Part shown: in pieces, positions 1-7,797 of the stretch | Numbering within the stretch: position 1 is the stretch's first letter | How the letters are laid out: every line of letters starts with the position of its first letter | Assembly: GCF_014201315.1 (NCBI RefSeq) | Contig: NZ_JACHDY010000001.1 | Coordinates: forward strand, 1,054,001-1,118,000 | DNA from: Edaphobacter lichenicola | GTDB taxonomy: Bacteria; Acidobacteriota; Terriglobia; Terriglobales; Acidobacteriaceae | Length of the DNA: 64,000 nt | Direction of reading: 5' to 3' | Notes under the pieces: generated by a model | Told to the model about the DNA's origin: nothing | The model's database searches: none | Seen by the model: the letters and a program-made list of their open reading frames with translations, nothing else | Program-made: the position numbers and the translations under genes

Positions 1-1239
1 GTCGAAGCATCGCTGATCGTCGGCATCGTCTTCGCCTACCTGTCCAAGATCGGCCGGCCCGAGCTGAAGCGGACGGTCTTCTGGGCTCTCGGTTCGGCCA
101 TCGCTGCCAGCGTCGCAGGCGCAGTCGTGATCGCCCGGAGCCAGTTCAATACGGACATCTTCGAGGGTTGGGTGATGCTGGGCGCCGCCGCCTTCGTCAT
201 CAGCATGATCTGGTTCATGCACAAGACAGCCCGCACGATGAAGGGATCGATCGAGGAGAAGATCTCCCAGTACACCCGCCCGGCGGGCGTGTCGAAGGCG
301 GGGCTGTTCTTCTTTGTGTTTCTTCTGGTCCTGCGCGAGGGCGTCGAGACGGTGTTGATTCTTTCGGCCGTCACCCTGAACTCGACCGAGTTGCTGAGCT
401 TTACCGGAACGCTGTTGGGGATCGCAGTTGCCGTTGTGTTCGGAGTGCTGTTCATACGCGGCAGCGTGAAGATCAACCTGCAGCGATTCTTCCGCGTCAC
501 CACCGTCATACTTTACTTCGTGGCGTTCCAGCTGATCGTCAGCGGCCTGCATGAGCTGAGCGAAAATGGCGTGCTGCCGTCGAGCCCGACCGAGATGCGC
601 TTGATCGGCCCCATCGTACGCAACGATCTCTTCTTCTTCGTCACGATGCTGGCGTTAGCCGGACTGATGATGCTGTTGGAGTACAAGCGCCGCACACCCG
701 CCGTGCTAAACGCGAACGCGACCCCTGCCGACAAGCGGCGTGCCGAGTGGACCCAGCGCCGCGAGAAGATGTGGATGACCGCGGTCGTTGCGACGAGCTT
801 CGTCTTCATCTTTCTCTCCACGGCTGAGTTTATCTACGCAAAGAGTTCCACCGCCCTCTCCCCCACGGCGGCGGTGACGCTGGTGGGTTCGCAGGTGACG
901 CTGCCTACGGCTGATGTCAACGACGACAAGCTGCATCGCTACGGCGTGCACCTGGACGACGGCAAGGGCGGGAATGTAGAGATTCGATTTCTGCTCTTCA
1001 AGAAGCCCGACGGAAACATCGTCTCCGTCGCGGACGCGTGTCAGATCTGCGGGCCGGTTGGCTTCTACATCGGCGACCAGGGGATCACCTGCAAGATGTG
1101 CGCTTCGCCTTTGAACGCGTCTTCGATGGGACAGAAAGGCGGGTGCAATCCCATCCCGCTGAAGTCGACCGTGGGTGGTGGACAGCTGATCATTGAGGCT
1201 GCGGATCTTCGGTCGCTCGCTCCGGTCTTCGAACGATGA
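1..1239 (+). CDS. FTR1-family iron permease fused to DUF2318 (5' truncated)
   Basis: The gene is already open at base 1; 412 residues are visible. The N-terminal part is a polytopic FTR1/EfeU-type permease. Window residues 1-10 (VEASLIVGIV) look like the end of the first REGLEA-type helix, whose Arg-Glu would lie just outside. The second motif REGVE is at residues 112-116. After the last helix (about 260-280) comes a soluble C-terminal domain with two CxxC pairs (Cys347/Cys350 and Cys364/Cys367), typical of DUF2318 proteins. FTR1 permeases move ferric or ferrous iron across the inner membrane with an oxidase or P19-type partner. The stop is 11 bases before an ABC permease gene, so this is operonic. 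In the Campylobacter P19 locus (as I recall it) these domains are separate genes; here they are fused. Confidence 0.9.
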   Translation, partial: VEASLIVGIVFAYLSKIGRPELKRTVFWALGSAIAASVAGAVVIARSQFNTDIFEGWVMLGAAAFVISMIWFMHKTARTMKGSIEEKISQYTRPAGVSKAGLFFFVFLLVLREGVETVLILSAVTLNSTELLSFTGTLLGIAVAVVFGVLFIRGSVKINLQRFFRVTTVILYFVAFQLIVSGLHELSENGVLPSSPTEMRLIGPIVRNDLFFFVTMLALAGLMMLLEYKRRTPAVLNANATPADKRRAEWTQRREKMWMTAVVATSFVFIFLSTAEFIYAKSSTALSPTAAVTLVGSQVTLPTADVNDDKLHRYGVHLDDGKGGNVEIRFLLFKKPDGNIVSVADACQICGPVGFYIGDQGITCKMCASPLNASSMGQKGGCNPIPLKSTVGGGQLIIEAADLRSLAPVFER

Positions 1240-1250
1240 GGGAGCACTAA

Positions 1251-2561
1251 ATGTTCTTTCGCCTCCTCATGGAGAGCTTTCGCAGGCAGCGCCGCCGAAA
1301 GATGCTGGCCGGCGTAGCTATCCTGCTTGGGACTACCGCCGTGACGGCGATGCTCGCGCTCGCGACTACGATTGGCGATCGAATCCATAAAGAGCTGGCT
1401 GTCTATGGAGCCAACATCGTTGTCTATCCGAAGGCCGACCTGCTCGATGTGAAGGTGGGTGGGGTGGATCTGAAGCCCGCTTCGGGTGGGGCTTATTTGA
1501 AGGAGAGCGACCTCGCCAAGCTGAAGACCATCTTCTGGGCGAACAACATCACTGGCGTCTCGCCGGAGTTGCCCGTGCAGATGGCGATTGCACCGAAGGC
1601 GGGCGATCCGCTCGTTGCCGTAAATGCGGTCGGATATTGGTTCGATCACGACTTCAATACTTTGAAGACCGGAGCACCGGCCCTGCATCCGTGGTGGCGT
1701 ATCAAAGGATCATGGCCTGCGCCACAGAGCAGTCCGGATAGCAGGAGCGTCGTGGTTGGGACGAATCTTGCGAAGAAGCTTGGCCTCAAGATCGGCGACA
1801 CCTTAGTCATGCAGGGAACGCAGGCTGCGCCCTCTTCGCGATTGACCGCAGACATTGCCGGAATCGTCACGACGGGCGGCGAAGATGACAATGGCCTTCT
1901 GCTTACACTCCACGACGCGCAAGTCCTCGTGGGCGAAAACGATGCCGTACGACGTGTCGAGGTAAGCGCCCGGACCAAGCCCGAGGATGCCTTTGCGCGG
2001 GTCGATCCCGACTCCCTGCCCCCGAAGCAGCGGGAGATCTGGTACTGCAGGCCGTATGCGAACTCGATTGCTTATCAGATTCGCGAGGCGATTCCTGGAG
2101 CGCAGGCGGAACAGGTTCGGCGAGTGGAGCAGAGCGAAGGCAATGTGCTGAAGCGAATCAGCGGGCTGATGTGGTTGATCAGCGCTGCGGCGCTGCTGGC
2201 TGCGGGGTTTGCGGTGAGCGCTGCGATGGCGACTGCGATTCTTGAGCGGCGTGGAGAGATTGGGTTGATGCGTTCGCTGGGTGCGAGTAAAGGCTCGATT
2301 GCTCTGCTGTTCTATGCAGAGGCAGGTCTGCTCGCGCTGATCGCGGGAACGATGGGCTATCTGCTTGGTTCGGGACTTGCAGCGTGGCTTGGTGCGAGGA
2401 TCTTTGCCGGTGACGGAGGGGCCGCAGAGGCTGTGTTGATCCCGGTCCTGCTGCCGGTTGTCGTCGCGCTGGCGCTGGTGGTCGCGATTGCGGGAAGTAC
2501 GCCGTCGATCCGGACGGCTCTGCGCATGGAGCCTTCGGCGATCCTGAGGGCGGATGCCTGA
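1251..2561 (+). CDS. MacB/FtsX-type ABC transporter permease (iron-operon)
   Basis: 436 residues. A short cytosolic N-terminus is followed by one membrane helix (about 15-40), a large periplasmic region of the MacB core type (about 45-300), and three C-terminal FtsX-type helices (about 305-430) containing ERRGEIGLMRSLGAS, a sequence typical of this permease class. It lies between the FTR1-DUF2318 gene and a second permease; its stop overlaps the next start by one base (TGATG at 2559-2563), implying translational coupling. The arrangement FTR1, DUF2318, permease, permease, ATPase matches P19-type iron uptake loci, where the ABC part is thought to support periplasmic iron handling rather than classic import. 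Substrate is inferred from context. Confidence 0.88.
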   Translation: MFFRLLMESFRRQRRRKMLAGVAILLGTTAVTAMLALATTIGDRIHKELAVYGANIVVYPKADLLDVKVGGVDLKPASGGAYLKESDLAKLKTIFWANNITGVSPELPVQMAIAPKAGDPLVAVNAVGYWFDHDFNTLKTGAPALHPWWRIKGSWPAPQSSPDSRSVVVGTNLAKKLGLKIGDTLVMQGTQAAPSSRLTADIAGIVTTGGEDDNGLLLTLHDAQVLVGENDAVRRVEVSARTKPEDAFARVDPDSLPPKQREIWYCRPYANSIAYQIREAIPGAQAEQVRRVEQSEGNVLKRISGLMWLISAAALLAAGFAVSAAMATAILERRGEIGLMRSLGASKGSIALLFYAEAGLLALIAGTMGYLLGSGLAAWLGARIFAGDGGAAEAVLIPVLLPVVVALALVVAIAGSTPSIRTALRMEPSAILRADA

Positions 2562-3664
2562 TGGTCAAACTGAGCCTCTTCGGAATGTTGCGGCGGTCGC
2601 TGGTGCATCGCAGGGCGCGAAGCATCTCGGCGCTGGTGGCGATGACGGTATCGGCTGGTGTGGCGACAGCGCTCCTGACGCTCTACGCGGATCTGGACGC
2701 CAAGCTGCATAAGGAGTTTCGCAGCTTCGGCGCGAACATTGTCCTCTCTGCTCCGGCTTCGGTGCCTCTGCGCACCAATGCTCTGGCCCGCGTGCAGGAG
2801 GCAGCGGGGCCTGATGCGTTGGCAGCAGAGTTTGCCTACGCCGTGGCGACGACCGATACCGGAACACCGGTAGTCGTGGCCGGAACAGACTTTGCTGCGG
2901 TCAGGCGGCTGGACTCGTGGTGGCAGGTACAAACATGGCCTGACGCCACAGCCTCGGACGCTGCGTTGCTTGGTCAGAGGGCAGCGCAGTTTGTTGGGAA
3001 TGAACACGCGGTCGCCCTGACCTTCGCAGGACACTCCATTACGCTGAATGGAGCAGGACTGATCAAGACCGGCGGCGACGAAGACAGTCGCATCTATATG
3101 CCGCTCGCCGCCTTCACCGCGTGGACCGGAGTTGGGCCGAGCGTGATTGAGCTTCAGGTGCCGGGAGGCGCGGCGAAGGTCGAGGCCACCATAGCGCGTC
3201 TGCGTCAGGACTTCCCCGAGATGCAGGTGCAGCCCGTGCGGCAGTTGGTCGAGGGAGAGTCGAAGATCGTCGATCGCACCCATGCGCTGATGTATGGAGC
3301 GGTGCTGCTGATTGCGCTGACAGTTGCAGTAAGCGTATTGGCGACGCTCTCTGCGAGTGTGCTCGAGCGGCGGCGGGACTTCGCTTTGATGAAGGCGCTG
3401 GGCGGATCGCAGATGCAGTTGATGGGAATGTTCCTGCTGGAGGCTCTGGTGCTGGCGTTGGCAGGCGTGGCGGTGGGCTTTGTCGTGGGCTCGGCGGCGG
3501 CGTGGGCCATCAGCGAGGGGAATTTCCATACTGCGACGTTGCCGCGTCCATCGGTTCTTCCCTTGGTGCTGCTGCTCAATGTGATGATCGCAGCGATGGC
3601 TGCGCTATTCCCTGCCCGGGTGCTGCGCGGTCTGCAGCCCGCTGCGCTGCTGAAAGGGGAGTGA
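2561..3664 (+). CDS. MacB/FtsX-type ABC transporter permease, second subunit
   Basis: 367 residues with the same plan as the preceding permease: an N-terminal helix (about 20-42), a periplasmic domain shorter by about 60 residues, and three C-terminal helices with the FtsX-like ERRRDFALMKALGGS segment. The ATG overlaps the stop of the upstream gene by one base. Together the two proteins probably form a heterodimeric membrane component served by the ATPase at 3671. The permease halves are paralogous, which is usual for this locus type. Role in iron uptake is inferred from the FTR1 neighbour. Confidence 0.87.
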   Translation: MVKLSLFGMLRRSLVHRRARSISALVAMTVSAGVATALLTLYADLDAKLHKEFRSFGANIVLSAPASVPLRTNALARVQEAAGPDALAAEFAYAVATTDTGTPVVVAGTDFAAVRRLDSWWQVQTWPDATASDAALLGQRAAQFVGNEHAVALTFAGHSITLNGAGLIKTGGDEDSRIYMPLAAFTAWTGVGPSVIELQVPGGAAKVEATIARLRQDFPEMQVQPVRQLVEGESKIVDRTHALMYGAVLLIALTVAVSVLATLSASVLERRRDFALMKALGGSQMQLMGMFLLEALVLALAGVAVGFVVGSAAAWAISEGNFHTATLPRPSVLPLVLLLNVMIAAMAALFPARVLRGLQPAALLKGE

Positions 3665-3670
3665 GAAGAT

Positions 3671-4462
3671 ATGAGCGTGAGCGAAGCGAAGGTAGTGGCG
3701 AAGATACAGACCGGGCCGCTGGCTGATCCAACCGGAGGCACGCGGGACGACTGCGCTGTGATCGCACTGAAGCACGTGACCCGCGAGTACGCCGGGCATG
3801 GCGGCGTCGTGCGTGCGCTTGGGGATGCTACCTTTTCGATCGTCGCCGGGGAGTGGGTCGCTATCACCGGGCCCTCCGGTTCGGGCAAGAGTACGCTGGT
3901 CAATCTCATTGGCTGCCTCGACCGGCCGACGGCGGGTGAGGTGAAGATCGATAACGTCGATACAGCGTCCATGAGTGCTACGGAGCTCGATCGATTTCGT
4001 GCGGACAAGATTGGCTTTATCTTTCAGCAGTTCCATCTGATTCCTTACCTGTCCGCTCTTGAAAACGTAATGCTGGCGCAGTACTTTCACTCGATGACGG
4101 ATGAGGCGGAGGCGCGGGCGGCGCTGGTGCGCGTGGGGCTGGGCGACCGGGTCTCGCATGTGCCCAGTGAGCTGTCAGGCGGAGAGCAGCAGCGGGTCTG
4201 CATTGCGCGGGCGCTGATCAACAATCCCCCGATTTTGCTGGCGGATGAGCCGACCGGAAATCTGGACGCGGCGAACCAGAAGATTGTGGCGGAGCTGCTG
4301 CAGGATCTGCATAGGAATGGACACACGATCGTGATGGTGACGCACGATCCGGAGATGGCGGGACTGGCGCAGAGGAGGATCGCGCTGAGCCATGGGCAGG
4401 TATTCTGCCATCCCGTCAGCGGGCCGATGGTCACCCTGCGCCGGGCGACGGACCGTTTGTAG
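3671..4462 (+). CDS. ABC transporter ATP-binding protein (MacB/LolD type)
   Basis: 263 residues. Walker [10 protein letters not shown] is at 67-75, followed by a Q-loop ([12 protein letters not shown]), the signature LSGGEQQR, Walker [13 protein letters not shown] and the H-loop VMVTHD, so it should be an active ATPase. About 30 residues precede the nucleotide-binding domain, longer than usual for LolD-type subunits. The start is 7 bases after the second permease. It is the last gene of the iron operon: the next 300 bases hold only repeats, and the following gene is on the other strand. Confidence 0.92.
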   Translation: MSVSEAKVVAKIQTGPLADPTGGTRDDCAVIALKHVTREYAGHGGVVRALGDATFSIVAGEWVAITGPSGSGKSTLVNLIGCLDRPTAGEVKIDNVDTASMSATELDRFRADKIGFIFQQFHLIPYLSALENVMLAQYFHSMTDEAEARAALVRVGLGDRVSHVPSELSGGEQQRVCIARALINNPPILLADEPTGNLDAANQKIVAELLQDLHRNGHTIVMVTHDPEMAGLAQRRIALSHGQVFCHPVSGPMVTLRRATDRL

Positions 4463-4465
4463 TTG

Positions 4466-4639
4466 GATTTTTATTTTTTGTGGTGGATGCGCGTTTTTGC
4501 TGGGGGTTTTGGCGAAAAGGCGTGTTTTGGTGTGGTGTTTTGGTGGTTTGGATGTGGTGGATTGCGTGGCTGGTGTGGTGTTTTAGCAGTCACTTTTTGG
4601 CTGCTGAAAATACGCCAACTTTTCAACTTTATTTTTGGG
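4466..4639 (+). repeat. Dispersed intergenic repeat A, copy 1 (T/G-rich)
   Basis: Strongly strand-asymmetric T/G-rich stretch directly after the ATPase stop. It aligns along its whole length with 24314-24488: a run like TTTTTGTGGTGG, then GGGGGTTTTG, GGTGGATTG, and a common end ATTTTTGGG. Neither copy has convincing codon structure; the apparent reading frames are low-complexity. It fills most of the 318-base gap between the ATPase and nadK. Confidence 0.75.
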
Positions 4640-4650
4640 CTCGCGGCGTG

Positions 4651-4710
4651 GGTGTCCTGCCGGACGGGCCCACTTCGCGTGGGGCGGTCACTTCGTGACG
4701 CGTGTACCCT
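4651..4710 (+). repeat. Dispersed palindromic repeat B, copy 1
   Basis: Contains GTCCTGCCGGACGGGC and GGTCACTTCGTGACGCGT, both found again at 10049-10110. The hairpins GTCC-TGCC-GGAC and GTCAC-TTC-GTGAC are perfect. It sits between two convergent genes (ATPase and nadK), immediately after repeat A. It could act as a bidirectional terminator or RNA-stabilising hairpin; no T-run follows. Confidence 0.75.
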
Positions 4711-4780
4711 TTCTTGCTTGGGTGGCGGCTGCTGGTCCTCCCATTGGTCGGAGAGGAGAGCTTGTTTGCTGGGTTGCTGC

Positions 4781-5638
4781 TTAGCGCTCGCCCCATTTGA
4801 GTTTGGAGCGGAGGACGCTGAAGAGGCCGTTGGGACTGTGGCGGAGGAGGCGGACCGCAGCCTCCGAACGCTGGCAGTGGACCAGGTCGCCTAGCTTGAG
4901 CTGGACTGCTTCCTGGCCGTCGACGGTGAGGTAGATCTCGTTGGGTACACCGACGACCTCGACACTGACGGTGGAGTCGCCCGGAACGACGATAGGGCGA
5001 ATGGTGAGCAGGTGGGGACAGATGGGGGTGACCAGCATGGCGTTGACGCTGGGCATGACAATAGGCCCGTCGGCAGCGAGGTTGTAGGCGGTCGAGCCGG
5101 TGGGAGTGGAGACGATGATGCCGTCGGCGCGGAAGGTGGCGACGGCCTGTTGGTCGATCTCGACGGAGAAGTCGCCCATGCGGGCGATGGTTCCTTTGGC
5201 GACGACGACGTCGTTGAGGGCATCCCACTGCTTGACGATCTGGCCGTCGCGAATGATCTCGGCTCGCATCATGCTGCGAACCTCGATCTCGGCACAGTTG
5301 TCGCACCAGGCTTCGAGGGTGGAGTAGAGCTCGGAGAGGGGGATCTCGGTGAGGAAGCCGAGGGAGCCGAGGTTGACGCTGAGGATGGGCGTGGTGGTGC
5401 GGGCGAAGGCCCGGGCTGCGGCGAGGAGGGTGCCGTCGCCACCGAGGACGATGACTAGATTTGGCTTGTGGTTGGGGAGGTCTACGCGGGCGATGGGGTT
5501 GGCGCCCGAGACGTAGGCGGCGCTGTCGGGGTCGAGCAGGTAGTGGTAGTTGCGAGCTTCGAGCCACGCAATGAGATCGCGGAGGATTCCGGCGAGTTCC
5601 GGCTTCTGGGGTTTGGAGATAATGGCGGCCTGGAGCAT
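4781..5638 (-). CDS. nadK: NAD kinase
   Basis: 285 residues, the usual length. The ATP/NAD-kinase signature GGDGT is at residues 66-70, followed by the conserved NDVVVAKG and TPTGSTAYNLAADGP segments of the NAD-binding fold. It phosphorylates NAD to NADP in the cytosol. The ATG at 5638 starts the family's N-terminal strand directly. The gene is alone on this strand and converges with the iron operon across repeats A and B. Confidence 0.96.
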   Translation of the reverse strand: MLQAAIISKPQKPELAGILRDLIAWLEARNYHYLLDPDSAAYVSGANPIARVDLPNHKPNLVIVLGGDGTLLAAARAFARTTTPILSVNLGSLGFLTEIPLSELYSTLEAWCDNCAEIEVRSMMRAEIIRDGQIVKQWDALNDVVVAKGTIARMGDFSVEIDQQAVATFRADGIIVSTPTGSTAYNLAADGPIVMPSVNAMLVTPICPHLLTIRPIVVPGDSTVSVEVVGVPNEIYLTVDGQEAVQLKLGDLVHCQRSEAAVRLLRHSPNGLFSVLRSKLKWGER

Positions 5639-5984
5639 GGATCTTTAGTGTAACTGTATGGCGGAAATGCTTCGTCGGCGACACAGATGGAATCTGCCGG
5701 AGGCGTGAACGAGTTCCTTGAAAACTTGTTGGGGCCAGGGGACAAGTTGTTGTATGTCCAGTTGTGGACGTCTCCTTCGATCGCTGGACACACGTTCTGT
5801 CGACGCGCTCGCTAAGTAGAAGATAAATATAGCGTGTGGTTTGGAGATACACGTGCGGACTTTATGCTGTTTTCTTCGCGATCCAAAGAATCCGCCGAGC
5901 GCCTTCTGGGAACAGCTCGATGGCTTCAAGTGTCAAAGGCAAGTACGATGGTCAACTGCTGCAGATCAATCGGAGGCTAGCGAG
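5639..5984. other. 346-base gap between divergent nadK and yceI-like genes
   Basis: No convincing gene. It must hold the promoters of both divergent neighbours. An imperfect operator-like inverted repeat AACTTGT...ACAAGTT (5723-5729 with 5742-5748) lies in the middle, and an AT-rich stretch (AAGATAAATATAG, near 5820) could include a -10 region for the rightward gene. Neither is more than suggestive. Confidence 0.35.
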
Positions 5985-6692
5985 ATGATCAACAGGAATA
6001 CAGGAAGAACGATCGTCAAGAGACTGCCGGATTTCTTCGTAGTCGGTACTCTGTTTTTGGCAATTTGCGCGGGGTCCTGGACCCCTGCGGTGGCGCAACA
6101 GCCTCCCGCCACAAGTGTCCAAAAGAGCGTCGAAACTCCGGCGCTTCCAGCTCCGGAGACGTACAAGATAGATCCGCGTCACAGTTTTGCCTATTTCAGC
6201 GCCTGGCACCATCTGGTGGGACGTGTGCGCGGCCGTTTCGACCAAGTTTCAGGGACCATCACCGTATCGCCGGATCCAGCCGCTTGCAGCGTAGACGTCA
6301 CGATCGATGTCGCTACGATCAGCACGCAGGTCAGCCAACGTGATGACGATCTTCGCAGTGACTCATATTTTGATGTGAAGAAGTTTTTGACAATGACCTA
6401 TCAAGGGCGGGGCATTCATCGTGTCTCGGCAGATCTCTGGAGGATGGACGGCTCGCTGACCATGCATGGCGTTACCAAAGTAGTGCCGCTCACCTTCAAA
6501 TATAGCGGCGTCTTCGCCGATACAGAGCCGAACCAGCCGGCGAGGGTCGCGTTCCATGGAACTGCAGCCACGAAGCGCGCTGAATTCGGCATGGGAGCGC
6601 GCGACAATTCGACAGAAGTGGGCAATTCAACGGCACCCGATGTCGATATCGAGATTGACGTTGAAGCAGACGCAAAACCCACTACTCCGTAA
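5985..6692 (+). CDS. YceI-family periplasmic protein
   Basis: 235 residues from the ATG at 5985, chosen because GGAGG lies 8 bases upstream and a signal peptide follows (hydrophobic core VVGTLFLAICAGSW, likely cleaved after AVAQ); the open frame extends upstream but without a good start. The mature part has the YceI lipocalin-like pattern: YKIDPRHSFAYF, ISTQVSQRDDDLRSDSYFDV, SLTMHGVTKVVPL and EFGMGARDNSTEVG. YceI proteins bind isoprenoid or other amphiphilic ligands in the periplasm. The gene is single and is followed by a strong hairpin. Confidence 0.9.
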   Translation: MINRNTGRTIVKRLPDFFVVGTLFLAICAGSWTPAVAQQPPATSVQKSVETPALPAPETYKIDPRHSFAYFSAWHHLVGRVRGRFDQVSGTITVSPDPAACSVDVTIDVATISTQVSQRDDDLRSDSYFDVKKFLTMTYQGRGIHRVSADLWRMDGSLTMHGVTKVVPLTFKYSGVFADTEPNQPARVAFHGTAATKRAEFGMGARDNSTEVGNSTAPDVDIEIDVEADAKPTTP

Positions 6693-6751
6693 CCGGAGCC
6701 CTCCCGCAATTTCCCTTGTGGCTAAATTGCTGATGCAACTCATCGAGAGAC

Positions 6752-6787
6752 GATCAGTCCCGACAAGTCGGGTTGTCGGGACTGATC
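6752..6787 (+). terminator. Perfect 15-bp inverted repeat after the YceI gene
   Basis: GATCAGTCCCGACAA, loop GTCGGG, then the exact complement. It is a very stable 36-base hairpin 60 bases after the YceI stop. No T-tract follows, so it may be a transcript-end stabiliser, a protein-binding palindrome or an atypical terminator rather than a canonical intrinsic terminator. Confidence 0.55.
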
Positions 6788-6894
6788 CGTTCCAGCGTTG
6801 GGAGTCAGCGGCTACGAGTTTCGTAACAACCTCGGATACGCCACTCTGAACTACAATTCTGACCGGCAAGGCTCTGTGCTGAAAGGAGCTTAAT

Positions 6895-7506
6895 ATGGCT
6901 GACACATTCACGATTGATCCGGCTCACACGGCGGTCTTGAGCATGGATTGTCAAGCCGGCATCGTTTCTATTTACACCCGGGAGGGCAAAGACGCTTTTC
7001 TGGTTCGAGTCGCAAGTGTTCTCAATCATGCTCGTGCTGCTGGCATGACCATCATCCACATCCAGGTAGGTTTTCGACCGGGAACCCCTGAGATCAGCTC
7101 CCGAAATGCACTCTTCGGCGCCATTAAATCCTCAGAGCAACATCATCGGCTATTCCGGGAACCGCTTGGAGCGATCCCGGATACCATCGCACCGCAAGGC
7201 GATGAAATCGTTATAACCAAGCACCGGATCAGTGCCTTCGCCGGCACGGATCTCGCTATGATTCTTCGCGCCAATGACATCGATACCCTGGTTCTTTACG
7301 GCATTGCGACCAGTGGTGTCGTCCTTTCCACTCTCATCGAGGCTGCTGACGCCGATTACCGTCTTGCGGTCATCGGGGATTGTTGCGCTGACCTGGACTC
7401 AGCGCTTCACGATTGCCTGATCCAGCGATTCTTCCCTACACGTGGGTCGGTCTTCTCGTCTGAGGGTTTTATTGTCGCCTCCTCGAGGACGGACAATAAA
7501 TCGTGA
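6895..7506 (+). CDS. Isochorismatase-fold cysteine-hydrolase family protein lacking the usual Cys
   Basis: 203 residues with the isochorismatase-like fold: Asp18 in VLSMDCQAG, Lys109 in VITKHRISAFAGTDL, and the GIATSGVVLSTLIEAADADY block followed by VIGDCCADLD. In catalytic members the third block reads like GVATDYCV; here the aligned residue is Val142, so the nucleophilic Cys is absent, as in the known SGVV subgroup. Function is therefore not predictable beyond the fold. AAAGGAG 7 bases before the ATG supports the start. It is monocistronic as far as can be seen. Confidence 0.85.
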   Translation: MADTFTIDPAHTAVLSMDCQAGIVSIYTREGKDAFLVRVASVLNHARAAGMTIIHIQVGFRPGTPEISSRNALFGAIKSSEQHHRLFREPLGAIPDTIAPQGDEIVITKHRISAFAGTDLAMILRANDIDTLVLYGIATSGVVLSTLIEAADADYRLAVIGDCCADLDSALHDCLIQRFFPTRGSVFSSEGFIVASSRTDNKS

Positions 7507-7797
7507 GAAGTTCCTCCTCTCTGCAGCGAGAGGATGCATTTGACACAGACCGGCCTTCACATGGAAGTCGCAGTATGTCCACACAACTGCGCAAAGACAT
7601 TCAGGTTGCGTCGATGGGCCGTGAGACGTAACCTCTACCTCTGACGGTAAGCGGGCTCCTGGCAGGCTGTAGGGGAAGAGGTATCAGGTCCTCTCCGTGC
7701 TGAATTTCTACTGTCCGGAATGCCCTTTCGCATTGGCGTGCAACATCGATTTTGGCTGTGGCATCACAATGAGATACGGTACGGACGAGGTGATGGC
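7507..7797. other. Gap before the AsmA-like gene
   Basis: 291 bases without a supported gene. A 7-bp hairpin (TCCTCTC, loop TGCAGC, GAGAGGA; 7515-7534) lies just after the hydrolase stop and may help end its transcript, but it lacks a T-run. The open frame that continues upstream of the AsmA-like gene into this stretch has no membrane-anchor character and is not counted as coding. Confidence 0.35.

Noticed and set aside
7720..7797. Upstream ATG for the AsmA-like gene at 7720
   Set aside because: It would place 26 extra residues before the membrane anchor; ATG 7798 has a ribosome site and immediate anchor sequence.
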